From positions 211,110 to 275,109 of the forward strand of contig NZ_SJJR01000008.1 of assembly GCF_004331455.1 (NCBI RefSeq): a DNA stretch of 64,000 nucleotides. The letters are read 5' to 3'. The DNA comes from Micromonospora zingiberis. GTDB taxonomy: Bacteria; Actinomycetota; Actinomycetes; Mycobacteriales; Micromonosporaceae. Within the stretch, counting starts at the first letter, position 1. Each line of letters starts with the position of its first letter. Under the pieces are notes generated by a model. The model was not told where the DNA came from. It did no database searches and saw nothing but the letters and a program-made list of their open reading frames with translations. A program made the translations under genes and the position numbers. Below are positions 52,101 to 60,269 of this stretch, in pieces.

Positions 52101-52650
52101 GCGTGGCAGGTGGGCGGAACAGTTCACCCCGGCCAGCGGGACGATCTTCTCCTGGGTGCTGAACAACTACTGGCCGACCAACACGCCACCGGAACAGGAC
52201 GGCACCCTGACCCTGCGGTACGCCTTCACCCCGCTGGCCGCCTTCGACCCCGTCGCGGCGAGCCGGTTCGGCCGGGAGGTCCGCGCCGCGGCCACCGTCA
52301 CCGAGGTGACCCGCCTCGACAAGTACGACACCGACCCCCGACCGCTGCCCGCGTCGACGGCCACCCTGCTGGACCTGGATCTACCCGACTGGGTACACGC
52401 CACGGTCGCCACCGCCCGCGACGGACACGCCCTGCTGCTGCGCCTGCAAAACCTCTCCGGCCGCGCCGGCCGGCTCCGGCTGCCGCACCCGGCGGGCCCG
52501 GACGGCCACGCCGTGCGCTGTCACGCCGACGAACGACCGATCGCACCGCTGACGCCCGACCAGGACGGCCGGCTACCGGTGCCGCTGGGCCCGTGGCAGG
52601 TCGTCTCACTCCTTCTGCACCCCGCCTCACCCCCCACCGCGACATCCTGA
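49126..52650 (+). CDS. GH38-like alpha-mannosidase family protein
   Basis: A 1174-residue cytoplasmic protein; no signal peptide. An N-terminal beta-domain (1-275) precedes a GH38-type catalytic domain beginning at TLHLIPHVHLDVGYTD (H283, H285 and D287, the zinc-site HxHxD), then helices and GSYWEDGVGTGATVTAEHRQAQAALPAAEGLAAL. Large C-terminal beta-sandwich domains typical of GH38 follow. In the stretch where GH38 enzymes carry the nucleophile Asp (GPWYVQxDE-like), this protein reads LAVNVFHSLFLSGVVSLEETYR, without an obvious Asp. The start is GTG directly after the upstream stop. It probably processes an imported sugar conjugate; true mannosidase activity is uncertain. Confidence 0.72.
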   Translation: MTAVAAPILAPTVLTLAVPGVDLPAFQPGPLNAGTGWQPHRVALPVHVPPGVNPTGGWLLRLEFAAGHGPCPDLEIEVDGIHRGLFHPRVRRDDRAETYRHGPIAGDVTLDVPLPAAWLAPGEHTITVTTTLDTAAATGPVPVPGDEPRRHREQFGNHFGSGITWHRLTLRPAAETAPAHPAAELVATPLFVAHPDGLHELLELTVSVPAGTAWPDTAEVLLDGRVHRFDLRRPERHFGQVRVRFPVPEPATGTLAEIRLDAATVGTVELHPARKWTLHLIPHVHLDVGYTDTQGKVQELHSRNLDRALAQLDRDPDFAFSVDGSLVVGEYLATRSTDRAQRVLAALRSGRLAVNVFHSLFLSGVVSLEETYRAAYLAARLRDEYDVPVDYANLTDVPSYSSALPSILRALGIEAFVGIENHHRGGNADSDTQHLASPVMWEGIGGDRILTHFSDQYSQLRFMVGDPQTIAGGAHAFCRLLARYDRPDYLPTDLAVIGTHADNEDLADGDAGFAARWNAVYAYPRIRVSTMADYLAAIRPLADRLPVWRGDGGSYWEDGVGTGATVTAEHRQAQAALPAAEGLAALIAHLDPRYRPNRTALDTAWEGALFGSEHTWTWAHGTAHPHGEQVHDQLDWKRHQVHTALRIARDETRRSLSQLGELVHTVGPTLLVHNPLAWRRDIEIEVEALRDTPFEYDGEPLSAEVLAECNGLRTVRITVPDVPGFGYRALPVGAGRTLAPGAEDGAATGGAARDDQDWQPVPHTLECARWQVTLDPATGAVRGLRHRATGRELLDPQAPWRLGAVLHVVNGPDSLTRGDGTEHPHTGVPHEHPPAPRSSLLGRRLGPADGQVEVDLPELTVVAAQMRPVGVRRSYDGWRLRVVGTAPSLPQVEVDILLRDHTDRVDVRVHLVKERVLAKESVYVAFPFAAEQPTVRYDRQQGWVDPATDHTPGACHDWFTTQHGVVISAGPGGPAVAWTSADAPLFTAGDIVRGRWAEQFTPASGTIFSWVLNNYWPTNTPPEQDGTLTLRYAFTPLAAFDPVAASRFGREVRAAATVTEVTRLDKYDTDPRPLPASTATLLDLDLPDWVHATVATARDGHALLLRLQNLSGRAGRLRLPHPAGPDGHAVRCHADERPIAPLTPDQDGRLPVPLGPWQVVSLLLHPASPPTATS

Positions 52651-52664
52651 TTGGAGGTACGGCC

Positions 52665-54275
52665 ATGCGTGACCTGAGCTTGAGCAGACGCCGTTTCCTG
52701 ACCCTGAGCGGAGGCGCCGCCCTCGCGGCCGGCGCCGGCGGACTGCTGGCCGGCTGCGGCTCCAGCCAGCCGGCGGCACCGCGCGGCCCGGCCACGGCCA
52801 CCCTGCCGGACTACATCCCGTCCCAGCTCGTCCGGCCGGACCTGGCCGCCTCGGCGGACGGCCTGATGGCCGGCTATTACGACTACCCCCGCAACCTCGT
52901 CGACGCCTTCTCCGGCAAGCCTGCCGAGGGGGCCGGTGACGTCAGCGTCCTGACCAACATGTTCAACCCGGTGCCACCGGCGCTGGGCGGCAACCGGTAC
53001 TGGCAGGAACTCAACAACCGACTCGGCGCCAACCTCGACATCACCATGACACCGGCCGCCGACTACCTGAACAAGCTCTCCACCATCATCGCCGGGGGCG
53101 ACCTGCCCGACATGATGCTGATCTCGGCCCGGCTGACCCGGCGGGCCGACGTGCTCACCCGTCTCTGCGCCGACCTCAGCGACCTGGTCTCCGGCAACGC
53201 GGTCAAGGACTTCCCGTTCCTGGCGAACATCCCGACCGACTCCTGGCTGCCCACCGCGTTCGGCTCCGGCATCTACGCGATCCCGATTCCCCGGGCGGTC
53301 GTCGGGACCATCATGTTCTCCCGGGTGGACCTCATCCGGCAGCGCGGCCTCAACCCCGATCCGGCCAACTACCAGGAGTTCGTCGAGCTGGCCCGGGGGC
53401 TGACCGACGCCCGCGCCAACCGCTGGGCCTTCGGCAACCCGAAGCGGGTGATCGAGTTCGTCAGCAACATGCTCGGCGTGCCGAACCTCTGGCAGGAGGA
53501 GGGTGGCAAGTTCACCTCCGAGTACGAGACCGACCAGCGTAAGCAGGCCCTCGCCCGGGCCACCGAGCTGTACCAGGCGGGGCTGTTCCACCCCGACTCG
53601 GTCGGCGGCAAGCTGAACCTGCGGGACCTGTTCGGCAACGGCACCATCGCGATCACCGCCGACGGCTACGCCGCCTGGGACATCCTGGCCTCGACCTACA
53701 ACGTCGAGGTCGGCGGGATGGCCGCGCCGGGCTTCGACGGCGGCGCGGGCACCAACCGCGCCGGCACGGCGATCTTCGCCCTCACCGCGTTCAAGAAGGC
53801 CAGCCCCGACCGGCTGCGCCAGCTGCTGGGCATCTGTGACTGGCTGTCCACCCCGCTGGGCACCAGCGAGTACATGTTCCGCCGGTTCGGTGCGGAGGGC
53901 CAGCACTACACCTGGCAGGACGGCGTACCGGTGCGTACCGCCCTGGGCAACACCGAGGTGAAGCTGCCGCTGGAGTACATCGCCGAGTCTCCGCACGTGC
54001 TCGGCCCCGGCGACCGAACCCGGGTGGACGCGCAGCGGGCGTACCAGGAAAAGATCGTCCCGCGGGTCGTGCGTAACCCGGCCGAGGGGCTCTACTCGGA
54101 CGCCGCCATCGACAAGGCCGGCGAACTCAGCAAGATCATCGACAATGCGGAGTTGGACATCATCTCCGGCCGCAAGCCGCTCGACCACTGGGACGAGGCC
54201 GTCGCGGCGTGGCGGAGGGCCGGTGGCGACCAGATGCGGGCCGACTACGAGAAGGCCCGGGCCGAACGCGGCTGA
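52665..54275 (+). CDS. Tat-exported ABC sugar-binding lipoprotein (LplA-like)
   Basis: A 536-residue extracellular solute-binding protein. It starts with the Tat motif SRRRFLTLSGG (residues 7-17) and a lipobox LLAGC (Cys 31). The mature part is a large cluster-D type binding protein as found with LplB/YtcP permeases (IIAGGDLPDMMLISAR, GSGIYAIPIPRAVVGTIMF, LDHWDEAVAAWRRAGGDQMRADYEKA at the end). GGAGGTACGGCC precedes ATG 52665; the longer open frame upstream lies inside the GH38-like gene. It delivers an oligosaccharide or glycoside to the following two permeases. Confidence 0.85.
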   Translation: MRDLSLSRRRFLTLSGGAALAAGAGGLLAGCGSSQPAAPRGPATATLPDYIPSQLVRPDLAASADGLMAGYYDYPRNLVDAFSGKPAEGAGDVSVLTNMFNPVPPALGGNRYWQELNNRLGANLDITMTPAADYLNKLSTIIAGGDLPDMMLISARLTRRADVLTRLCADLSDLVSGNAVKDFPFLANIPTDSWLPTAFGSGIYAIPIPRAVVGTIMFSRVDLIRQRGLNPDPANYQEFVELARGLTDARANRWAFGNPKRVIEFVSNMLGVPNLWQEEGGKFTSEYETDQRKQALARATELYQAGLFHPDSVGGKLNLRDLFGNGTIAITADGYAAWDILASTYNVEVGGMAAPGFDGGAGTNRAGTAIFALTAFKKASPDRLRQLLGICDWLSTPLGTSEYMFRRFGAEGQHYTWQDGVPVRTALGNTEVKLPLEYIAESPHVLGPGDRTRVDAQRAYQEKIVPRVVRNPAEGLYSDAAIDKAGELSKIIDNAELDIISGRKPLDHWDEAVAAWRRAGGDQMRADYEKARAERG

Positions 54276-54322
54276 CCCGCCGGCGCCGGAACCGACGAGA
54301 CGAACGAGAAGGAGGACCGAGG

Positions 54323-55375
54323 ATGGCTTCCAGCGTGGTGCCCGGGCAACCGGCGCCGAGCCGGCCCGCCCCGCCGGGCGGGACCGCCGCCGGCGACCCG
54401 TCGCCGGACCCCGACACCATCGGGAAGCCTCGGCCGGGGCGTCGCAGCCCGACGCCCCGGCGGCTCTCCGGCTGGCAGCGGCTCGTCCGGGACCGCTTCC
54501 TGCTGCTGCTCGGGCTGCCCGGGGTGGTCGTGGTGCTGCTGTTCCAGTACGTCCCGCTGCTCGGCAACGTGATCGCCTTCAAGGACTACCAGCCGTACCT
54601 GACGATCTGGGAAGCCCCCTGGGTCGGCTTCGACAACTTCTCCGTCATCGTCAACGGCGACCCGGCCTTCCTCAACGCACTGAAGAACACACTGGTCATC
54701 TCGCTGGTGCAGATCGTGGTCGTCTTTCCCGTTCCGATCGCGCTCGCCCTGCTGCTCAACAGCCTGCTCAGCGAACGGCTCAAGCGGATCAGCCAGTCCA
54801 TCCTGTACCTGCCGCACTTCATGTCCTGGGTGATCGTGGTGGCGCTGTTCCAGCACATGCTCGGCAACGCCGGTCTCTACAACACCTTCGCCCGTACCCA
54901 CGGCCTGCCACTGGTCGAGATCATCGGAAATCCCGACCTGTTCCTGGCGCTGATCACCTCACAGGTGATCTGGAAGGACGCCGGCTGGGGGACGATCATC
55001 TTCCTGGCCGCCATCTCCCGGGTCGACCTGCAACTGTACGAGGCGGTGGCGGTCGACGGCGGTGGCCGGCTCCGCCAGCTCTGGCACGTCACCCTGCCGG
55101 CCATCCGCCCGGTCATCATCCTGCTGTTCATCCTCAAACTCGGTGACGTGCTCTCGGTCGGCTTCGAGCAGATCTTCCTCCAGCAGGGGCCGGTCGGGCT
55201 GGACGCCTCCGAGGTGCTCGACACCTACGTCTACAACTACGGCATCGTCGGCGGAAACTGGGGCGCCTCGGCTGCGGTCGGCCTGGTCAAGGGCCTGATC
55301 GGGGCGATCCTGGTGCTCGGCGCGAACAAGGTGGCACACCTGTTCGGGGAGAGGGGCCTGTACGCGAAATGGTGA
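54323..55375 (+). CDS. ABC sugar transporter permease (LplB-like)
   Basis: A 350-residue permease with a Pro-rich cytoplasmic N-terminus (1-48) and six membrane helices. The EAA loop is seen in YEAVAVDGGGRLRQLWHVTLPAIRP. LGNVIAFKDYQPYLTIWEAPWVGFDNF is the characteristic periplasmic loop of the LplB/YtcQ-associated group. GGAGGACCGAGG precedes the ATG. It overlaps the next permease by 7 nt. No ATPase gene is present in the operon; a shared MsiK-type ATPase is expected elsewhere. Confidence 0.87.
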   Translation: MASSVVPGQPAPSRPAPPGGTAAGDPSPDPDTIGKPRPGRRSPTPRRLSGWQRLVRDRFLLLLGLPGVVVVLLFQYVPLLGNVIAFKDYQPYLTIWEAPWVGFDNFSVIVNGDPAFLNALKNTLVISLVQIVVVFPVPIALALLLNSLLSERLKRISQSILYLPHFMSWVIVVALFQHMLGNAGLYNTFARTHGLPLVEIIGNPDLFLALITSQVIWKDAGWGTIIFLAAISRVDLQLYEAVAVDGGGRLRQLWHVTLPAIRPVIILLFILKLGDVLSVGFEQIFLQQGPVGLDASEVLDTYVYNYGIVGGNWGASAAVGLVKGLIGAILVLGANKVAHLFGERGLYAKW

Positions 55376-56316
55376 CCTCGACGAAGCACCGGCCCGGCCC
55401 ACCGAAACTGCTACCGGGCGCCACCCGCGCCGCGCGACTGCGCACCATCAACGGCGCCGCCCCACCGAACCTCGCCGTACGCGGCCTCAAGGGCATCGTG
55501 CTCCTCATTGCCGCCGCCCTGGTCGTCGCGCCGTTCCTCGCGGTGATCTCCACGTCCCTCGCCGACCAGGAGCAGATCGCCGCCGCCGGGGGCTACGTGC
55601 TGTGGCCGCAGAACCCGAACCTGGACGCCTACCGGGCAATCTTCAGCGGCGGGGTGGTCACCCGCGCGACTCTCGTCTCCGTCGGCGTCACGGTCGTCGG
55701 ATCCGGGTTGTCCGTCCTGGTCGTCGCCCTGCTCGCCTACTCGCTGTCACGCCCGGGCAGTTGGGGACACCGCCCGATCCTGCTGCTGGTGCTCTTCACC
55801 ATGCTCTTCAACGCCGGCATGATCCCCAACTACCTGCTGATCAAGCAGTTGGGCCTGATCGATTCGTACTGGGCGCTGATCCTGCCGACCCTGGTGTCGG
55901 CGTTCCAGGTGATCATCGTGCGGGCCTTCTTCCTGGAGGTGCCGCAGGAGATCGTCGACGCCGCGCGCATCGACGGCGCCAGCGAACTACAGATCCTGGC
56001 CCGCATCATGATGCCGCTGTCCAAGGCCGTGCTCGCGGTGGTGGCGCTGTTCAACGCGGTCAGCTACTGGAGCGCGTTCTTCAACGCCGTGCTCTACATC
56101 AATTCCACCGACAAGTGGCCGTTACAGCTGGTGCTGCGCACCTACGTCGTCGACAACACCGCCATCGGGGCAGACCTGCCAGGCGAGGTCGTGCCACCCC
56201 AACAGTCGTTGCAGATGGCGATCCTCGTCGTCTCTCTCGTCCCCATCTGCCTGGTGTACCCGTTCCTCCAGCGGCACTTCGCCAAGGGCATCGTCATCGG
56301 CGCGGTCAAGGGCTGA
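55369..56316 (+). CDS. ABC sugar transporter permease (YtcP/LplC-like)
   Basis: A 315-residue second permease with six helices (LLIAAALVVAPFLAVISTSLADQEQIAAAGGYVLWPQNPNLDAYRAIF at the N-terminus). The EAA motif is IVDAARIDGASELQILARIMMPLSKAVLAVVALFNAVSYWSAFFNAVLYI. The family-typical C-terminus ends in LQRHFAKGIVIGAVKG. It forms the membrane channel together with the preceding permease. Confidence 0.87.
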   Translation: MVTSTKHRPGPPKLLPGATRAARLRTINGAAPPNLAVRGLKGIVLLIAAALVVAPFLAVISTSLADQEQIAAAGGYVLWPQNPNLDAYRAIFSGGVVTRATLVSVGVTVVGSGLSVLVVALLAYSLSRPGSWGHRPILLLVLFTMLFNAGMIPNYLLIKQLGLIDSYWALILPTLVSAFQVIIVRAFFLEVPQEIVDAARIDGASELQILARIMMPLSKAVLAVVALFNAVSYWSAFFNAVLYINSTDKWPLQLVLRTYVVDNTAIGADLPGEVVPPQQSLQMAILVVSLVPICLVYPFLQRHFAKGIVIGAVKG

Positions 56317-56334
56317 CCGCCCGCACCGACGCCG

Positions 56335-56408
56335 CACCGGCACCACCGGCACCACCGGCACCTGACCTCACCGCACCGGCACCTCACCGCACCCGGCACC
56401 TCACCGCG
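56335..56408 (+). repeat. CACCGGCAC-rich short repeats between operon genes
   Basis: Imperfect copies of CACCACCGG and of CACCTCACCGCACCGG fill the gap between the permease stop and the beta-helix gene. They may affect mRNA folding; no coding potential. Confidence 0.6.
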
Positions 56409-56480
56409 CTCGTCGCCGGTACGGCGGTAGCTCGACGCTGCCCGCCGCCGGCCACCACACCCCCCACCCAGGAGGAAGCT

Positions 56481-58658
56481 GTGAAGGGCAACCGTCCGCA
56501 CCCCCACTCCGAACCGACACCGCCGGCCGACGCGCCACCGACCGAACGACCCGACGGCCGGATCAGCCGCCGGGCCCTCTCGACGCTCGGCATGGCCGGC
56601 GCGGCACTGGCCGGCGGAGCGCTGCTCGCTCCCACGGCGGCCCATGCCCAACCGTCGGAGCCGGGACCACGCGGCCGCAGCCCGCACGCCCTCGGCGGTG
56701 CCGCCGACATCGCCAGCGTCGCCGAGCTGCGAACCACCGCCGGAACCGCCGACGGCCAGCGCATCGAACTGGCCGGCTACCACGCCGGTCGGCCCGGCCT
56801 CGGCGGCGGTGAACTCTTCTGGGACGCCGGCAGCACCGACCCCGACGACGGCGGAACGATCTTCGCGGTCACCGGGACGGCCACCGGACGGTGGGTGCGC
56901 CCGGTGCGCAACCGCCTCGACCTTGCCTGGTTCGGCTGGACCGGCGCGGGCACGTCGGACGACTCCGAGCGGCTGCAGGCGGCGGTCGACGCCCTGCCGA
57001 CCGGCGGGATCATCGAGATCGGCCCGGGCAAGGTCCGCATCGAGCAGACCGTCCTGGTGCGCGGGGTACCCGTCATCTTCCAGGGCGCCGGAGTCACCGA
57101 CACCCTCGACTACGCCACCCAGATCGTCGTCGCCACCGGCACCGCCGACGGCATCCGGCTGGTCGGCGTACGCGGCGGCGGCCTGCGTGACCTTCAGGTC
57201 CGTGGCGAGGGGTTGACCGGCGGCTATCTGCTCGCCACCGAACGCTCCGGCGCCGAAAGCAGCTTCAGCAACTACATGTTCTCCTTCGCCAACGTCCGGT
57301 TCCGCGACGGCTACAACGGCATCGCGCTGCGCGCCTGTAACTCGATCCGCTTCGTCAACTGCGTCTGGAACGGGTTCAACGGGGAACACGTCATCCTGCT
57401 CAACGGCGTCAACGACACCTCCCGCGCCGACCCGGTCGAGTTCGTGCAGTGCGGCATCGCCGCCGGCACCGGCAACAACGACACCGACAACCTGATCATC
57501 GACGGGCTCGGCGGGTCGATCAAGTTCATCGCCACCGCCATCCTGTTCGGCCGGCACGGCCTCTGGCTGCGCAACACGACCGGGCAGGCCGCCCCGAAGT
57601 TCGTCTACTTCGAAGGTGGGGGCTTCGAGAACGGCCACGGTGTGCCGGTGCTGCTGGAAGCCGGCGCGCAGGTGCAGTTCGCCAACACCTACATCTCCGG
57701 CGACAACGACGACGACGCGGTACGCCTCGGCTCCGGCTTCACCGGCAGCGCCACCTTCACCGGCAGCGTCATCCGTGGCTGCGGCCGGCACGGCATCGAC
57801 ATCGGCTCGACCCGGGTCACCGTCACCGGCTGCCTGATCGGCAACAACGGGCGCACCGCCCATCCGACGTTCGCCCGTACCGTGGCGGGTATCGCCGACA
57901 ACGGCTCCGGTGGGGTCCGGATCACCACCACCGCGGCGCACCGGTGGGAAAGTGGCGACCGGGTCACCGTCTCCGGGGTCACCGGGACCACCGAGGCGAA
58001 CGGCAAGTGGCGTATCACGGTGGTCAGCCCGACCGCCTTCGACCTGCCGGTGAGCTTCGCCAACGGGTACGGCGGAGGTGGCAGCGCGTACCGGCACGGC
58101 GCCGGCATCAACATCAGGTCCACCGCGTCGCGGGTGGTGGTCGTCGGTAACGCCATCGGCGGGTTGGCCGACGGCATCAACCGGCAGGATCACGGGGTGG
58201 TCTGCGACGCCGCCGACGTCCTGGTCGCTGACAACGACCTGGCCGGAAACACGGTCGGGGCGTACCAGATCGCCGGCAACGAGACCGCGCAGACCCGGTT
58301 CGTCGGCAACAAGGGCGTGGCGCAGTTCGACGGCTGGCTCACCGCACGGGTGGACGGACCCGTCGCCAACGGCCTGGTCGACTTCGCCAACCAGCTCTAC
58401 CTCGACGGTCAACGCATCCGCATCGTCAAGGTGACCCGTCGACTGGCCGCCGGCACCTGCACCGTACGGCTGGACGTCGACGGTACGCCCGCCGGCAGCG
58501 CCGGGCTCGCCGCTAACACCACCCTCCAGGCCACCACGCTGGCATCCTCGTTCGCGGTGGACGGCACGGACACCCCGAAGCGGCTGCGGCTGCGGGTGAC
58601 CAACGCGGCGGGCGCCGACGGGCTGGAGGTGCAGTTCGCGTACCAGTTGGTGAGCTGA
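56481..58658 (+). CDS. Tat-exported right-handed beta-helix protein
   Basis: A 725-residue secreted protein. A Tat-like signal (ISRRALSTLGMAGAALAGGALLAP, after a 25-residue hydrophilic N-region) is followed by a pectate-lyase/tailspike-type beta-helix. It shows the entry motif DDSERLQAAVDALPTGGIIEIGPG and many coil-forming repeats such as FANVRFRDGYNGIALRACNSIRFVNCVWNGF and GSVIRGCGRHGIDIGSTRVTVTGCLIGNNGR. The family holds polysaccharide lyases, hydrolases and epimerases; no catalytic site could be assigned. GTG 56481 with AGGAGGAAGCT starts it; the longer upstream frame overlaps the permease gene. It probably releases the sugar the operon imports. Confidence 0.78.
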   Translation: MKGNRPHPHSEPTPPADAPPTERPDGRISRRALSTLGMAGAALAGGALLAPTAAHAQPSEPGPRGRSPHALGGAADIASVAELRTTAGTADGQRIELAGYHAGRPGLGGGELFWDAGSTDPDDGGTIFAVTGTATGRWVRPVRNRLDLAWFGWTGAGTSDDSERLQAAVDALPTGGIIEIGPGKVRIEQTVLVRGVPVIFQGAGVTDTLDYATQIVVATGTADGIRLVGVRGGGLRDLQVRGEGLTGGYLLATERSGAESSFSNYMFSFANVRFRDGYNGIALRACNSIRFVNCVWNGFNGEHVILLNGVNDTSRADPVEFVQCGIAAGTGNNDTDNLIIDGLGGSIKFIATAILFGRHGLWLRNTTGQAAPKFVYFEGGGFENGHGVPVLLEAGAQVQFANTYISGDNDDDAVRLGSGFTGSATFTGSVIRGCGRHGIDIGSTRVTVTGCLIGNNGRTAHPTFARTVAGIADNGSGGVRITTTAAHRWESGDRVTVSGVTGTTEANGKWRITVVSPTAFDLPVSFANGYGGGGSAYRHGAGINIRSTASRVVVVGNAIGGLADGINRQDHGVVCDAADVLVADNDLAGNTVGAYQIAGNETAQTRFVGNKGVAQFDGWLTARVDGPVANGLVDFANQLYLDGQRIRIVKVTRRLAAGTCTVRLDVDGTPAGSAGLAANTTLQATTLASSFAVDGTDTPKRLRLRVTNAAGADGLEVQFAYQLVS

Positions 58659-58691
58659 ACCGCCCAAGCGCTCCGCGCCGAGGCGGGGCCG

Positions 58692-58727
58692 GGTGCCGCC
58701 GGCCTCCGCTCGGAGGCCGGCGGCACC
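58692..58727 (+). terminator. terminator hairpin of the flavoprotein/sugar operon
   Basis: Perfect 16-bp stem GGTGCCGCCGGCCTCC / GGAGGCCGGCGGCACC with loop GCTC, 33 nt after the beta-helix stop. It marks the end of a transcript that may run from 45.8 kb. Confidence 0.8.
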
Positions 58728-58870
58728 GCGGCGACTCACGGGAGCGCCGGAGTCCTGCTGCCCGGGCCGGCGGTACCTCCACGCGTTGGATTGGCCCGCG
58801 TTGGTGTAGCGCGATCGGGCCGGGGTACGTCGATCTCTGGACGGCGGTGTCGTGGCGAGGGGAGTACGTG

Positions 58871-59545
58871 ATGTCGATGCGCAGCTGGTTGGCCGGTGTC
58901 GGTCTGGTGGCGATGGCCCTTCCGGTGGCTGCCTGCGGTGGGACGACGCCGGACGACCTGGCCGCCACCTCCGAGGTCACCGGTACGCCGACGACCGGTA
59001 CGCCGACGACCGGTACGCCGACCTCCCCGACGTCGACTCCCACCGAGTCCGTACCGGCCTCCCCGACGCCGACGGCCGCGTCTCCGGAGTTGTCCGGCAC
59101 CCGTCAGGTGACGATCGTCAGGGTGGACGGCTTCGAGTCAGGACTGTCGTTGACCGAGGACGGGCGACTGGCCGAGGTCGACGACGACAGCGGCCGGCAG
59201 CTGTTCGTGCCGACGCCGCTGGACGCACAGACCTTCCAGATCAGGGCGTACCGTGGGGCCGGTGGTGGCCCGGGCACCGGCGAGGCGGTCTGCTGGCAGG
59301 TGCACAACCCCGGCGACACCAGCCCGCTGACCGTGCAGGGCGCCGACTGCGACGAGCGCGAGCCGCGCCAACGGTTCACCATCGCCTCGGCCACCGACGA
59401 CACCGACGCCTACCTGATCAGCAGCAACTCGGCGTACCTGCGGCACTCCCGGCAGTCCGGGCTGATCCTGGAGGAGTTGGGCGACGCGTCGCCGACGAAC
59501 AGTTTCCGGCTCAACGACAACGGGCCGGCACCCGAGCGGGAGTGA
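58871..59545 (+). CDS. small lipoprotein with lectin-like C-terminus
   Basis: A 224-residue extracellular lipoprotein (lipobox PVAAC, Cys 22). A Thr/Pro-rich linker with GTPTT repeats (residues about 38-70) leads to a C-terminal domain of about 140 residues. Its spacing of RQLFVPTPLDAQTFQIRAYR, CWQVHNPGD, RQRFTIAS and TNSFRLND suggests a ricin-B/beta-trefoil-like module; this is weak. I chose ATG 58871, with GGAG nearby; a GTG is adjacent. It has its own promoter region after the terminator. Confidence 0.6.
   Translation: MSMRSWLAGVGLVAMALPVAACGGTTPDDLAATSEVTGTPTTGTPTTGTPTSPTSTPTESVPASPTPTAASPELSGTRQVTIVRVDGFESGLSLTEDGRLAEVDDDSGRQLFVPTPLDAQTFQIRAYRGAGGGPGTGEAVCWQVHNPGDTSPLTVQGADCDEREPRQRFTIASATDDTDAYLISSNSAYLRHSRQSGLILEELGDASPTNSFRLNDNGPAPERE
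58981..59020 (+). repeat. 15-bp tandem repeat coding GTPTT
   Basis: CGGTACGCCGACGAC occurs twice in tandem, at 58981 and 58996, with a partial third copy at 59011. It encodes the linker of the lipoprotein. Confidence 0.85.
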
Positions 59546-59557
59546 CCCGCTCGGGTG
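59529..59557. terminator. hairpin between convergent genes
   Basis: Stem CACCCGAGCGGG / CCCGCTCGGGTG (12 bp) with a 5-nt loop that contains the lipoprotein stop codon, 1 nt from the convergent CDF stop at 59559. It is probably bidirectional. Confidence 0.7.
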
Positions 59558-59558
59558 C

Positions 59559-60269
59559 TCACCGGCCGTCGGCGCATCCGCTGTCGGTACACCTGTCGGA
59601 CGGGCCCGGGGGACCGGCGATGACCGGGGTGCAGCAGGACCGCCCACGCCAGGCATCCCGGCCCTCCTTGGCGGCGACCACGGCGATAACGAGGGCGGCG
59701 GCCGAGTCCGCCCACCACCAGCCGAACAGCGAGTTGACGGCCAGGCCGACGAGCAGCACGGCGGAGAGATACGTGCAGATCAGGGTCTGCTTGGAGTCGG
59801 CGACCGCGGACACGGAGCCCAGTTCGCGGCCGGCCCGACGCTGCGCGACGGACAGCATCGGCATGATCGCCAGCGACAGCGCCGCGAGGGCCAGGCCGAC
59901 GGTGGAGTGTTCCGGGCGGGTGCCGGCGAACAGCGCCCGCAGCGATTCGACGCCGACGTAGCCGGCGAGGGCGAAGAACGAGACGGCGATGACGCGCAGG
60001 GCGGCGCGTTCGCGGCGCCGTGGGTCGGTGGCGGTGAACTGCCAGGCGACGGCGGCGGCGGAGGAGACCTCCACGATCGAGTCGAGGCCGAAACCGATCA
60101 GGGCCGTGGAGGAGGCGACGGTGCCGGCGGTGATCGCGACGATCGCTTCGATGACGTTGTAGGTGATGGTCGCGCCGACGAACCAGCGGACCCGGCGGAT
60201 CAGTACCGCCCGGCGCGCGGCCGACGGTCCGGCCGCGATGCTCGGAACCATCGGCAGTGGGGTGGCCAT
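59559..60269 (-). CDS. CDF family metal cation exporter
   Basis: A 236-residue cation diffusion facilitator with about six helices and no large cytosolic domain. Metal-site motifs include LIGFGLDSIVEVSSA (helix 2, D-x-x-x-E) and SVSAVADSKQT plus WWWADSAAAL (helices 5-6). The C-terminal tail is Cys-rich (CCTPVIAG...DRCTDSGC), suggesting binding of a soft metal such as Cd or Zn. The ATG overlaps the upstream CmtR-like stop as TGATG, so the sensor and exporter are one operon. It exports the metal from the cytoplasm. Confidence 0.85.
   Translation of the reverse strand: MATPLPMVPSIAAGPSAARRAVLIRRVRWFVGATITYNVIEAIVAITAGTVASSTALIGFGLDSIVEVSSAAAVAWQFTATDPRRRERAALRVIAVSFFALAGYVGVESLRALFAGTRPEHSTVGLALAALSLAIMPMLSVAQRRAGRELGSVSAVADSKQTLICTYLSAVLLVGLAVNSLFGWWWADSAAALVIAVVAAKEGRDAWRGRSCCTPVIAGPPGPSDRCTDSGCADGR

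Noticed and set aside
56142..58739. Minus-strand open frame of 865 codons opposite the beta-helix gene
   Set aside because: Same compositional artefact; it also runs through the terminator hairpin at 58692.
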